From Marivirga tractuosa DSM 4126 (GTDB lineage Bacteria > Bacteroidota > Bacteroidia > Cytophagales > Cyclobacteriaceae), in assembly GCF_000183425.1 (NCBI RefSeq), contig NC_014759.1, forward strand, positions 806,001 through 870,000: a DNA stretch of 64,000 nucleotides, read 5' to 3'. The notes below the pieces were generated by a model. That model searched no databases. It had not been told where the DNA came from and was given only the letters and a program-made list of their open reading frames with translations. This document shows positions 53,556 to 64,000 of the stretch, in pieces. Numbering within the stretch: the first letter of the stretch is position 1; the number at the start of each line of letters is the position of its first letter. A program made the translations under genes and the position numbers.

Positions 53556-54480
53556 AAAATTACTCTTCACTTCGCTTGTTTTTTTAGCATTTTCATGTGC
53601 TCCTCTAGATAAAAATGAAGGTCAAACTTACATAGTTTGCACCACTGGTATGATCAAGGATGCAGTGGAAAATATTGTAGGAGATAAAGCTAAAATTGTA
53701 GCCTTGATGGGGCCGGGTGTAGATCCCCATTTATACAAAGCAACTCAGGGCGATTTGAAGAAATTACAACAAGCAGATATCATTGTATACAACGGTCTTT
53801 TTTTAGAAGGTAAAATGGGGGATGTACTACAAAAATTAGATCGTAAAAAAACGGTGATTGCCATGGCGGAATTACTCCCCAAAAAAGCCTTCATAAATAA
53901 CACGGAATTTCAAGGAGCTTTCGATCCGCATATCTGGTTTGATGTAGATTTATGGAAAGATGCAGTTCAATTATTAAATCACGAATTAGTGAAAACAGAT
54001 AGCGCCAACAAAACCTTTTATACTAAAAATACTGATCAATATTCACTTCAACTGGATAGTCTCGATAAAGCAGTGAAATCTCAAATTAATGTAATACCTA
54101 AATCAAAAAGAGTTTTGGTCACCGCACACGATGCATTTGCTTACTTCGGAAGAGCTTATGGGGTGGATGTTAGAGGTCTTCAAGGTATTTCAACGCTTTC
54201 AGAGTTTGGCTTAAGAGATGTTAGCAATTTGGTGGATTATATTGTGGAAAATGAAATACCGGCCATATACACGGAGACCTCTGTATCTGAAAAAGCAATC
54301 AAGGCAGTGCTAGAAGGATCTAAAAGTAAGGGGCACGATGTAGTAATTGGAGGCAGTTTATATTCTGACGCCATGGGTGAATACGGCACATTTGAAGGCA
54401 CTTACATTGGAATGGTACACTCCAATGTAGAAAAAATAGTAAGTGGATTAACACTGGATTTAAAAGAAGAGAAAAAATGA
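53527..54480 (+). CDS. Metal ABC transporter substrate-binding lipoprotein
   Basis: The 317-residue protein is of the TroA/ZnuA cluster A-I family, with a lipobox (FSCAP, Cys near 24) and metal ligands in DPHLYK (His near 63), DPHIWFDVDLW, TAHDAFAYFGRAYG, and the late Asp in SLYSDAMG. The His/Asp-rich loop of ZnuA is absent, so Mn2+ or Fe2+ is as likely as Zn2+. The start lies within the DtxR gene (29-base overlap); its stop overlaps the ATPase gene. Confidence 0.87.
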   Translation: MQKMYWSHTKKLLFTSLVFLAFSCAPLDKNEGQTYIVCTTGMIKDAVENIVGDKAKIVALMGPGVDPHLYKATQGDLKKLQQADIIVYNGLFLEGKMGDVLQKLDRKKTVIAMAELLPKKAFINNTEFQGAFDPHIWFDVDLWKDAVQLLNHELVKTDSANKTFYTKNTDQYSLQLDSLDKAVKSQINVIPKSKRVLVTAHDAFAYFGRAYGVDVRGLQGISTLSEFGLRDVSNLVDYIVENEIPAIYTETSVSEKAIKAVLEGSKSKGHDVVIGGSLYSDAMGEYGTFEGTYIGMVHSNVEKIVSGLTLDLKEEKK

Positions 54481-55262
54481 TCAGACAAGTTGATAATCCC
54501 ATTTTAGAAATCCATGATTTATCTGTTGCATATGAACGCAAGCCTGTCCTTTGGGACGTTGATTTAAGTTTGCCTGAAGGTCAATTAATTGGCATAATAG
54601 GACCGAATGGCGCTGGAAAATCCACTTTATTAAAAGCAATAATGGGGCTATTACCTCTCAATAGCGGCTATATACAAATAAACGGAAAGCCTTTGGAAGA
54701 TATGCGCCACAAGATCAGTTATGTCCCGCAAAGAGAGAGTGTCGATTGGGACTTCCCGACCTCTGTTTATGAAGTTGTCATGATGGGCAGATATGGACAA
54801 CTTGGTTTATTCAATAGACCAAAAAAAGCAGATAAAGAGATCGTGATGGATAGCTTGAGGAAAGTGGGGATGGATAATTACAAAGATCGACAGATCTCTC
54901 AGCTTTCTGGAGGTCAGCAACAGAGAGTATTCTTAGCACGTGCATTAGCGCAACAAGCAGATATCTACTTTATGGATGAACCCTTCGCTGGCGTTGATGC
55001 TGCAACTGAAAAAGCTATCATCAAATTACTTGGAGAGATGTCTGCACAAAATAAAACCGTGATTGTTGTACATCATGATTTGCAATCCGTTGCCAAATAT
55101 TTTGATTGGATTATTCTACTGAATATGAGATTAGTAGCATCTGGACCTATTAACGAAGCATTTACACCTGAACTACTGCAGGAAACCTATGGTGGTAAAT
55201 TGACTTTATTAACAGAAATAAGCGATCTAATTCAAAAACATAGATTTCCAAACCGAGAATAA
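54477..55262 (+). CDS. Metal ABC transporter ATPase
   Basis: The 261-residue ATPase has Walker A GPNGAGKST, signature LSGGQQQR, Walker B DIYFMDEPFAG and the switch His (VHHD). It is the energy subunit of the metal importer; its start overlaps the substrate-binding protein gene by 4 bases (ATGA). Confidence 0.9.
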   Translation: MIRQVDNPILEIHDLSVAYERKPVLWDVDLSLPEGQLIGIIGPNGAGKSTLLKAIMGLLPLNSGYIQINGKPLEDMRHKISYVPQRESVDWDFPTSVYEVVMMGRYGQLGLFNRPKKADKEIVMDSLRKVGMDNYKDRQISQLSGGQQQRVFLARALAQQADIYFMDEPFAGVDAATEKAIIKLLGEMSAQNKTVIVVHHDLQSVAKYFDWIILLNMRLVASGPINEAFTPELLQETYGGKLTLLTEISDLIQKHRFPNRE

Positions 55263-55263
55263 T

Positions 55264-56556
55264 ATGTGGGAAAACGCACTAAGTTTTTTTGATTTTGATG
55301 ATACAAATGTAATCTATGTGTCACTAGGCACTGTTATTTTGGGAGCAGGTGCTGCAGTGGTAGGCGCCTTTACATTCTTCAGAAAAAAAGCTTTAATTGG
55401 AGATGCAATAGCCCATGCAATTTTACCTGGGGTTTGCCTTGCCTTCATATTAAGTGGGACTAAAAATTACTTTTTACTCATACTAGGAGCATTTTTCACT
55501 GGCTGGCTTTCCATTATAGCGGTTGATTACATTGTTAAAAAATCAAAAATCAAAGAAGATACTGCGATAGGGCTTATTCTATCGGTGTTTTTTGGTGTAG
55601 GTATAATGCTCCTGACCTACATCCAACAAACAGGCAATGCTGCTCAAACTGGTTTAGATTCATTTCTATTTGGTAAAGCGGCAAGTATGCTAGCTCAAGA
55701 TGTTATCATTTTTTCAGCAATAAGTATCATGCTGATGATTATGATTTTCCTTTTCTATAAAGAATTAAAACTCATTACTTATGATAAAGATTTTGCCCAA
55801 TCCGTTGGCTTACCTGTCAAATGGATTGAGTTTCTATTAAGCTCCTTGACTGTTTTGGCTGTAGTAACTGGTATTCAAGCAGTAGGAGTTGTTTTGATGG
55901 CTGCGCTACTAATAACTCCTACTGCAGCTGCAAAGTATTGGTCTGGCAGTTTATCAATTATTTTAGTTTTAGCAGCTTTCATAGGCGGCTTCTCAGGTGT
56001 TTCAGGAGCCTTCATCAGTTATATTGCACCCAATATGCCCACAGGGCCTTGGGTGGTGATGGTGCTTTCTTTATTTGCTATTTTTTCAATTCTTTTCGCA
56101 CCTAGGAAAGGCTATTTTTCGAGATTATGGCAACAATTAAAAAATAGAAGACAAATCCAAGATGAAAATATATTAAAAGCATTCCATCAAATTGCTGAAT
56201 CCGAAAATAGTTTCGGAGCGGCTAAGACAATAGAGAAATTGAGAGAAAAGCGGTATTATTCCTTACCGTTAATGAAAAGAATTCTTCAAAGACTAAAAAG
56301 GCAAGGTTATTTAAAAAAGACTGTCGAAGGATACTTTCTTTCTGACTATGGACAAAGAAAAGCAGCTCGTTTAGTCAAATTACACAGGTTGTGGGAGTTA
56401 TACCTAACTGAATATTTAAGAATTGCTCCTGATCACGTTCATGAAGATGCCGATACAATAGAGCACATAATAACTCCAGAGTTAGAGAAAAAATTAGAAG
56501 AAAAATTGGGATATCCTGAAGTGGGCCCCCATAACTCAAAAATACCTTACAATTAA
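55264..56556 (+). CDS. Metal ABC permease fused to a DtxR-like domain
   Basis: The 430-residue protein has an ABC-3 permease part (residues 1-290, about eight helices, with GDAIAHAILPG) and a cytosolic C-terminal part (about 298-430). The latter is a winged helix (NILKAFHQIAESENSFGAAK ... QRKAARL) and the DtxR metal-binding/dimerisation segment, LVKLHRLWELYLTEYL ... PDHVHEDADTIEHI, with H374, H391, H393 and H401. It stops where the full regulator begins its linker (GYPEVGPHNSKIP against GHPKFDPHGDPIP). The FeoA domain is missing. The same fusion is known as YtgCR in Chlamydia, where the regulator half is cleaved off. Confidence 0.85.
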   Translation: MWENALSFFDFDDTNVIYVSLGTVILGAGAAVVGAFTFFRKKALIGDAIAHAILPGVCLAFILSGTKNYFLLILGAFFTGWLSIIAVDYIVKKSKIKEDTAIGLILSVFFGVGIMLLTYIQQTGNAAQTGLDSFLFGKAASMLAQDVIIFSAISIMLMIMIFLFYKELKLITYDKDFAQSVGLPVKWIEFLLSSLTVLAVVTGIQAVGVVLMAALLITPTAAAKYWSGSLSIILVLAAFIGGFSGVSGAFISYIAPNMPTGPWVVMVLSLFAIFSILFAPRKGYFSRLWQQLKNRRQIQDENILKAFHQIAESENSFGAAKTIEKLREKRYYSLPLMKRILQRLKRQGYLKKTVEGYFLSDYGQRKAARLVKLHRLWELYLTEYLRIAPDHVHEDADTIEHIITPELEKKLEEKLGYPEVGPHNSKIPYN

Positions 56557-56627
56557 CTGATTTGACAAAACATATGTGCTAATCATACGATTGTATAGTA
56601 AAAGTATTAGTTAAAATTTTAAATATA

Positions 56628-57203
56628 ATGACCATGAGATTACTAAAATTAACACTCAGCATTTTAAGTATTAGTTTATTTATTGCGTGCGGAGGAAGTG
56701 AATCTAAAGAAGATTCTGGTTCAGATGAAAAAACTATGACTTCCAAAGAAATCATGCAGCAAAAAGCTAAAGAAAAAGAAAATTTGCCTAAAGAAGAGGC
56801 CGTAAAAGAAAAGAAAAGTGAGTCAGATGTGGTAGAAGTTACCATCGAAGGAAATGACCAAATGCAATTCAATTTAGATGAGATAAAAGTAAAAGCAGGA
56901 AGTACTGTGAAACTTACTTTGAAGCACGTTGGTGAAATGTCTATTGCACAAATGGGACATAATTGGGTCTTGCTAAAACAAGGGACAGATATAATGGAAT
57001 TCGGTCAAAAAGCAGCTACTGCTAAAGAAAGAGGTTATATTCCTGAATCTGAAGAAGATAAAGTGATCGTCTCAACCAGTTTATTAGGTGGAGGTGAAGA
57101 AGATACAATTGAATTTGAAGCACCAGCCAAAGGCACTTACGATTTCATTTGCTCCTTCCCTGGTCACGTAGCTTTAATGAAAGGAAAATTTATAGTTGAA
57201 TAA
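56628..57203 (+). CDS. Azurin/plastocyanin-like cupredoxin lipoprotein
   Basis: The 191-residue protein has a lipobox ending at C21 (FIAC), a Lys/Glu-rich linker (25-70) and a blue-copper domain with ligands H111 (MGHNW), C175, H180 and M184 (FICSFPGHVALMKG), as in azurin. ATG at 56634 is an equally good start. It carries electrons in the envelope. It lies inside the metal-transport operon, between the two permease genes, with a hairpin after it. Confidence 0.85.
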   Translation: MTMRLLKLTLSILSISLFIACGGSESKEDSGSDEKTMTSKEIMQQKAKEKENLPKEEAVKEKKSESDVVEVTIEGNDQMQFNLDEIKVKAGSTVKLTLKHVGEMSIAQMGHNWVLLKQGTDIMEFGQKAATAKERGYIPESEEDKVIVSTSLLGGGEEDTIEFEAPAKGTYDFICSFPGHVALMKGKFIVE

Positions 57204-57212
57204 TTCTTAGTA

Positions 57213-57240
57213 AGGCGTCATTTTCAAAAATGGCGCCTTT
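57213..57240 (+). terminator. Hairpin terminator after cupredoxin gene
   Basis: AAGGCGTCATTT (57213-57224) and AAATGGCGCCTT (57229-57240) pair with one mismatch; a T-rich run follows. It may attenuate reading into the second permease gene. Confidence 0.6.
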
Positions 57241-57253
57241 TATATAACATTCC

Positions 57254-58135
57254 ATGTCAGATTTTTACATTATTCTTACAGGTTCATTGGTAGCCATAGC
57301 TTGTGGCATTTTAGGCTGTTTTTTGATTTTGAGAAAAATGGCGATGGTAGGGGATGCCATTTCCCATGCTATTTTGCCAGGTATAGTAATGGCTTTTTTA
57401 TGGTCTGGCAGCAGAGACTCACTCACCATGCTCTTAGGTGCTGGGACATTAGGAGTATTAACCACTATCATAATAGAATTTTTACACAAAAAGGGTAAAC
57501 TTCAAACAGATGCCTCAATAGGTGTAACTTTCACCTGGCTATTTGCTTTAGGTGTGATTTTGATTTCCGCCTACACTGGCCAGGTAGATTTAGATCAAGA
57601 ATGTGTGCTTTACGGGGAAATAGCTTATGTCCCATTGGATACTATAATCCTTTCATCGGGAACTGACATAGGTCCAAAAGCACTTTACTTGATCGGAAGC
57701 GTCCTATTTTTTGTTATTCTATTCGTAACAATAGGATTTAAGCAATTGAAAATCACTTCTTTTGATCCAGAATATGCGGTGGCTTTAGGTATTTCTGCCA
57801 CACTTTGGAATTACCTTTTAATGGCTTTTGTATCCTTCACTACAGTAGCCTCTTTTGAATCAGTTGGGGCAATATTGGTGGTTGCATTCCTAATTGCACC
57901 TGCCGCCACAGCTTATTTGATAAGCAAAAAACTGAAAACCATGATTCTGTTAACTTGCTTGATTGGATTTTTAAGTGCTTTTTTAGGTTATTATTTAGCA
58001 GTAGCATTAAATGCATCCATTGCAGGCGCAATGGCAACCGTTTGTGGATTAATATTTGCTTTAGTTTTTACGTACGTAAGAATAATCAGTAAAAAAGTCA
58101 CAAAGGTTACAAATTTTGAATCTGCAAAGGCTTAA
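57254..58135 (+). CDS. Metal ABC transporter permease, second
   Basis: The 293-residue ABC-3 permease has about eight helices and the GDAISHAILPG motif (33-43). It pairs with the fused permease to form a heterodimeric membrane channel. The position, after the cupredoxin gene and a hairpin, suggests partly separate expression. No regulator domain is attached. Confidence 0.85.
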   Translation: MSDFYIILTGSLVAIACGILGCFLILRKMAMVGDAISHAILPGIVMAFLWSGSRDSLTMLLGAGTLGVLTTIIIEFLHKKGKLQTDASIGVTFTWLFALGVILISAYTGQVDLDQECVLYGEIAYVPLDTIILSSGTDIGPKALYLIGSVLFFVILFVTIGFKQLKITSFDPEYAVALGISATLWNYLLMAFVSFTTVASFESVGAILVVAFLIAPAATAYLISKKLKTMILLTCLIGFLSAFLGYYLAVALNASIAGAMATVCGLIFALVFTYVRIISKKVTKVTNFESAKA

Positions 58136-58165
58136 ATTTGTTACATCTATAAATATGGAACATAT

Positions 58166-58627
58166 ATGAAAACCATTTTAACAAGCATAGGGATTTTAAT
58201 AACTATTACATTCTTCTCTTTTATTAGCAAACCTGAAAAAAAAGAACAAAAAGAAATTAATTGGTTAACTATTACTGAAGCCTACAAAAAGAACCAAAAA
58301 GAGCCCAGAAAGATATTTGTAGATGTTTACACAAATTGGTGTGGCTGGTGCAAAAAAATGGATAAAGAGACCTTTTCAGACCCAGAAGTAGTCGATATGG
58401 TGAATGAAAAATTCTATGCCGTAAAACTGAATGCTGAGAATACTGAGCCTATTACCATGGCAGGCGATACAACCACAGCACAAATGATTGCAAGGTCAAT
58501 GGGCGTTACTGGCTACCCTACAATAGTTTATATCAAAGAAGATTTTAAAACCATTCAACCCGTTCCCGGCTATCAAAATGCGAAAAAATTTAAGGATACT
58601 CTAGAGAAGATTTTAGAGTGGGAATAA
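58166..58627 (+). CDS. Exported thioredoxin-like protein
   Basis: The 153-residue protein has an N-terminal hydrophobic signal segment (6-24) and a thioredoxin-like domain with active site WCGWCKK (VDVYTNWCGWCKKMDKETF, DUF255-like) and cis-Pro in VTGYPTIVYI. It probably reduces disulfides or metal sites in the periplasm. It lies 30 bases after the permease gene, which may link it to the operon. Confidence 0.82.
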   Translation: MKTILTSIGILITITFFSFISKPEKKEQKEINWLTITEAYKKNQKEPRKIFVDVYTNWCGWCKKMDKETFSDPEVVDMVNEKFYAVKLNAENTEPITMAGDTTTAQMIARSMGVTGYPTIVYIKEDFKTIQPVPGYQNAKKFKDTLEKILEWE

Positions 58628-58839
58628 ATAAGTTGGAATGTCTTCAGGTTGTCGAGTTGACAGGTTTAATTTGCTAATGAATTGATTATTTGATATGCTG
58701 ATAATTTTAAATCTCATTATGGTAACTTCATTACTAGATTGCAATAATCAATTGAATTCATCGAAACGCATTTCATATACCTACACTAACAGATTATCAG
58801 AAATCTAGAATCTTGATTCTTATATCCTTATTCTTTCTA

Positions 58840-60900
<2,061 letters not shown>

Positions 60901-60972
60901 TTATATAATCTTTTTTAAAAGCCTTAAAATATCGTGATTTTATCTGTAATTTCACCACCAAATTAAAAGAAT

Positions 60973-61434
60973 ATGCAAGTAATCACCAATCATAAGGTTA
61001 TCAGAAATAATTTTGAAAAGGCAGTAGAAAAAGTCAAAGAAGCTGATTTAGTTATGATTCCTGCTGGTTTCAATAATCATATTATTTGGAATATAGGTCA
61101 TGCGGTTGTCACACAGAATGTATTGCTATATGGAATGTCAGGTTTGGATTTTACACTTCCTACTGATTTTATAAAACGATATAAAAAAGGGAGCTTTCCA
61201 TCTGAGATAGAAAATCCTAAAACTGAATTGGATAATATATTTGAATTAGGCAAAATTGCTAATGAGCAATTGGGTTATGATATAAGAGAAATGAGATTTG
61301 GTGATTATCAAAAATATGAGACCAGTTTTGGCATAACTTTAAATAGCTTTAATGATGCTTTACAGTTTAACAATATACATGAAGCAGTGCATTTAGGGTA
61401 TGTGATGGCTATTAAGAGGGCTCTGGGCTACTGA
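60973..61434 (+). CDS. DinB-like metal-binding four-helix protein
   Basis: The 153-residue protein fits the DinB/YfiT-like four-helix bundle, with the metal His residues in NNHIIWNIGHAVVTQN (near 32-48) and EAVHLGYVMAIKRAL near the C-terminus. Such proteins often act as thiol transferases or bind metal; no reaction can be given. Confidence 0.72.
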   Translation: MQVITNHKVIRNNFEKAVEKVKEADLVMIPAGFNNHIIWNIGHAVVTQNVLLYGMSGLDFTLPTDFIKRYKKGSFPSEIENPKTELDNIFELGKIANEQLGYDIREMRFGDYQKYETSFGITLNSFNDALQFNNIHEAVHLGYVMAIKRALGY

Positions 61435-61489
61435 GTTTAACCACAAAGGTCACGGTGGTTTCACAAAGTTGCACCAAGAAAATTTTTAA

Positions 61490-62563
61490 TCATAATTCCT
61501 CCCATTTCTTTACAACATCATAAAAAGTCTCGCCATTGGCAATGCTGATGGGTGAGGCAATATTGTTATGATATAACTGACCAGTGCCCAAGCCTTGTGG
61601 CATTTTTACTTTTAAATAAGATGCTAATTGACAAATAGCATTTAAGCCGATATTAGATTCTAGCATACTAGTCATCCACCAGCCAATCTTCAATGATTCA
61701 GCAACCTTTATCCATTCCAAAGTAGATTGGATGCCCCCTATTAAACTAGGTTTTAGAATAATATATTGCGGTTGAGTTTGCTTTAATAGCTTTATTTTAT
61801 CCTCATAAGCATTTACTCCTATCAGCTCTTCATCTAAGGCAATGGGCAATGGGGTTGCAGCGCATAGTTTTGCCATTTCTTTTACCTGACCTGCTTTTAT
61901 AGGCTGTTCTATGGAATGTAAATCCATTTCTGCCAATTGAGTTAGTTTACTTATAGCCTCATCAGGTAAAAAAGCCCCGTTTGCATCCACTCTTAAGGTG
62001 ATTTCATTTTTGCTGTATTTAGCACGAATGGATTTTAAAAGTTTTAATTCGGTTTCAAAATCAATAGCACCTATTTTCATTTTAATGCAGTCAAAACCTG
62101 CTTCCAATTTTTCCCGAATCTGCTTTTTCATAAAATCCTCACTTCCCATCCATATTAATCCATTGATCGGAATTCTTTCTTTTCCTTGGTAAAAAGGGGT
62201 ATCAAAAATTAGTTTCTTACCGCCATGCAAAGCATCCAATAAAGCAGTCTCTACTGCAAATCGAATCGATGGAAAGCCTTCAGTTGAAACATCTTGAGCC
62301 ATTTCAAATACTTCATCCATTGATTTTGGAATTTGCATGCCAATCAATTGCTCGCAAACCTTTTCTAATTCAGTTTCCATTTGATCTAAAGGCTCTATGC
62401 TCAGACCTTTTAATGGTCCTGCCTCTCCTATTCCTATTAATTTATTTTCTGAAAATAGCTTCAAGTACCAGCTGTCTTTTTCCTTTAAAGTACCGCGAGA
62501 AGTACCTGCCTCAAATTTGAATTGGAGCGTATGGCGTTGAATGGAAGCAGATGTTATTTGCAT
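61490..62563 (-). CDS. menC: o-Succinylbenzoate synthase (enolase superfamily)
   Basis: The 357-residue enolase-superfamily protein has CIKMKIG (catalytic Lys), RVDANGAF (metal Asp), SIEQPI (metal Glu), ALDEELIG (metal Asp), ILKPSLIGG (catalytic Lys) and TSMLESNIGLNA. It matches MenC of the Bacteroidota, which makes o-succinylbenzoate for menaquinone. Dipeptide epimerase relatives cannot be excluded on sequence, but SMLESNIGL favours OSBS. Divergent from queA. Confidence 0.8.
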   Translation of the reverse strand: MQITSASIQRHTLQFKFEAGTSRGTLKEKDSWYLKLFSENKLIGIGEAGPLKGLSIEPLDQMETELEKVCEQLIGMQIPKSMDEVFEMAQDVSTEGFPSIRFAVETALLDALHGGKKLIFDTPFYQGKERIPINGLIWMGSEDFMKKQIREKLEAGFDCIKMKIGAIDFETELKLLKSIRAKYSKNEITLRVDANGAFLPDEAISKLTQLAEMDLHSIEQPIKAGQVKEMAKLCAATPLPIALDEELIGVNAYEDKIKLLKQTQPQYIILKPSLIGGIQSTLEWIKVAESLKIGWWMTSMLESNIGLNAICQLASYLKVKMPQGLGTGQLYHNNIASPISIANGETFYDVVKKWEEL

Positions 62564-62636
62564 ATTGAATGAATATTTATGCTAATTTATAAAGCTTTTC
62601 TCTGTCATTTTAACTGAATTTGAAAAATATGCCCAC

Positions 62637-62644
62637 TATCTTTG
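62637..62644 (+). promoter_or_regulatory. -7 promoter element (TAnnTTTG) of queA
   Basis: TATCTTTG matches the Bacteroidota -7 consensus exactly, 12 bases before the first queA start codon (62657) and 21 before the second (62666). The close distance supports the 62666 start. The -33 element is unclear. Confidence 0.45.
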
Positions 62645-62656
62645 TGCTGAAATCTA

Positions 62657-63886
62657 ATGGTTAAAATGAATTTATTAGAAAAAGCGTCTCAAATCGACTT
62701 AAATAAATATCAATACGAACTTCCTGAAGAAAGAATTGCAAAATTCCCTCTAGAAAAAAGAGATCATTCTCAATTATTGGTTTATCAGAAGGGAAATATT
62801 CAGCATCAGCATTTTTATGATATAAAGTCACATTTGCCTGAAAATAGCAGCCTTATATTCAACAATACTAAAGTTATCCCTGCCCGAATTCATTTTCAAA
62901 AGCAAAGTGGGGCCAAAATTGAAATCTTTTTGCTTTCCCCACTTGAACCAACTCCAGAAGTGGCTCAAGCCATGTTGGCAAAGAAAAAATGCATTTGGCA
63001 TTGCATGGTAGGCAATCGTAAAAGATGGAAAATCCAAGACCAGCTAGAAAGATTTTTTGAAACGGAATACGGGAAAATTCAAGTAACGGCTACTTATGCC
63101 GATTACGAACAAAACCATATTCAATTTGAATGGGATAATGACGCAGTTCCTTTTGTGGAGATAGTGGAACTGATGGGAACTACTCCTCTTCCTCCCTACT
63201 TAAATCGCACAGCAACGGACGAAGATAAGCCTCGATATCAAACCGTTTACTCTAAAAATGAAGGTGCTGTGGCTGCTCCTACTGCTGGCTTGCATTTTAC
63301 GGATACGATATTAAAAGACATTCAGAAATCACATTCTATTCACGAACTAACTTTGCATGTTGGGGCAGGAACTTTTCAGCCCATAAAAGCGGAAAATGTA
63401 TTGGAGCATGATATGCATTGCGAACAAATCCAAATAGATAAATCTACAATAGAATTTTTAGCTCAAAGTGAAAATCCAATTACTGCTGTGGGTACAACAT
63501 CTATCAGAAGTCTGGAAAGTGCTTATTGGTTTGGGGTACAATTGATTAATAAGGAAGCCAGAACATTTCATATCACAAAGCTTTACCCTTATGAGAAGGG
63601 CTTTGATGAGCTACCGAGGAGGAAAGAAAGTTTTCAGGCTATATTGAATTACATGAAAGCAGAAAATGTGGAAAGCCTACATGGCGATACTGAGATTTTT
63701 ATTTTCCCAGGCTACGAATTCCAGGTCGTGAATGGATTAATCACGAATTTTCATCAGCCAGAATCAACTTTGATATTACTGATTGCGGCATTTATTGGTG
63801 AAAAATGGCAAAAAGTTTACGATGAAGCCTTAAAAAACGACTATAGATTTCTCTCTTATGGAGATTCTTCCTTATTATTACCTTAA
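62657..63886 (+). CDS. queA: S-adenosylmethionine:tRNA ribosyltransferase-isomerase
   Basis: The 409-residue enzyme transfers the ribosyl group of SAM to preQ1 in tRNA, making epoxyqueuosine. The N-terminal YELPEERIAKFPLEKRDHSQLLV, NNTKVIPARI, GAVAAPTAGLHFT and LHVGAGTFQPI segments are typical of QueA. An ATG at 62666 gives the usual length and is 21 bases from the promoter-like element, so it may be the true start. About 60 residues around 95-160 are less conserved. Confidence 0.9.
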   Translation: MVKMNLLEKASQIDLNKYQYELPEERIAKFPLEKRDHSQLLVYQKGNIQHQHFYDIKSHLPENSSLIFNNTKVIPARIHFQKQSGAKIEIFLLSPLEPTPEVAQAMLAKKKCIWHCMVGNRKRWKIQDQLERFFETEYGKIQVTATYADYEQNHIQFEWDNDAVPFVEIVELMGTTPLPPYLNRTATDEDKPRYQTVYSKNEGAVAAPTAGLHFTDTILKDIQKSHSIHELTLHVGAGTFQPIKAENVLEHDMHCEQIQIDKSTIEFLAQSENPITAVGTTSIRSLESAYWFGVQLINKEARTFHITKLYPYEKGFDELPRRKESFQAILNYMKAENVESLHGDTEIFIFPGYEFQVVNGLITNFHQPESTLILLIAAFIGEKWQKVYDEALKNDYRFLSYGDSSLLLP

Positions 63887-63903
63887 ATCATTATATTCGA
63901 TTT

Positions 63904-64000
63904 ATGGAATCATTTGAAACAGGAATAAAAGACTTTTGGGCAAAATTAAACGAATTGCTCAATGTGGTAATCTTTGATATTAAAGGCAGCGATTTTACAT
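63904..64000 (+). CDS. Start of an unidentified gene (truncated at window edge)
   Basis: Frame from ATG 63904 reads MESFETGIKDFWAKLNELL... and continues to the end. 32 codons are visible. It follows queA by 17 bases. No family can be assigned. Confidence 0.5.
   Translation, partial: MESFETGIKDFWAKLNELLNVVIFDIKGSDFT

Noticed and set aside
61436..61480. CACAAAGGTCACGG / TTTCACAAAG repeat-like tract after the DinB-like gene
   Set aside because: Only a short, degenerate repeat; nothing else supports it.

Overview
The window is an ordinary-looking chromosomal stretch of a low-GC (by eye, mid-30s percent) marine-type Bacteroidota, most likely order Cytophagales (a Marivirga-like organism is my guess; it is an inference, not a search result). 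The pointers are a TonB-dependent receptor of the Bacteroidota beta-barrel family with its typical basic/acidic C-terminal tail, DUF1573 and DUF3108 proteins, many Cys-lipobox proteins, a near absence of Shine-Dalgarno sites, and promoter elements of the TAnnTTTG type (36664, 62637). There is no prophage, insertion sequence or CRISPR array.

Layout. 1-9 kb: end of a TonB receptor gene, a MITE-like element, then a minus-strand block parE - SatD-like regulator - small membrane protein - parC - trmH - sanA-like; two operator-like dyads sit between parE and the SatD gene. 9-16 kb: sterol-desaturase-like enzyme, small lipoprotein, HAMP/GAF/PAS sensor with no output domain, a VapBC toxin-antitoxin pair with a clear operator whose toxin gene overlaps a transglutaminase lipoprotein gene. 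16-21.5 kb (minus): a cluster of an ATP-grasp ligase, a 664-residue protein with a papain-like Gln-Cys-His-Asn set, an alanine racemase and a membrane/coiled-coil protein; this is the best candidate for an undescribed pathway. 21.8-34 kb: S10 carboxypeptidase, Tex, TrpS, DoxX, DUF1573 protein, amidohydrolase lipoprotein, NSS and bile-acid-type Na+ symporters, thioredoxin protein. 34-40 kb: PadR regulator with two membrane partners, an animal-type PTPS gene overlapping folE, an SDR lacking its catalytic Tyr, a STAS-like protein and two paralogous coiled-coil proteins, then a second MITE-like element with 5-bp target duplication next to hflC. 40-48 kb: hflKC, M28 peptidase, deaminase, YheT-type hydrolase, STAS-like, zinc-finger TPR and START-like proteins.

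48.1-49.03 kb: an intact tRNA-Met flanked by a damaged copy and a 3' fragment, both with the same 16-bp palindrome in place of the 3' side of the anticodon arm, and a roughly 340-bp tandem duplication carrying a GIY-YIG nuclease gene. 49-64 kb: TPR lipoprotein, DUF3108, dapD, a divergent glycosyltransferase, a DtxR-regulated metal ABC operon whose first permease is fused to a DtxR-like domain (the layout of chlamydial YtgCR) with a cupredoxin between the two permeases, an FadH-like reductase, DinB-like protein, menC and queA, and the start of a further gene.

Most genes are housekeeping. Functional units that can be read from the order are topoisomerase IV (parE/parC), pterin synthesis (PTPS-folE), metal uptake and the HflKC membrane complex. 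Start codons were moved downstream where an upstream extension lacked a plausible signal peptide or domain start.
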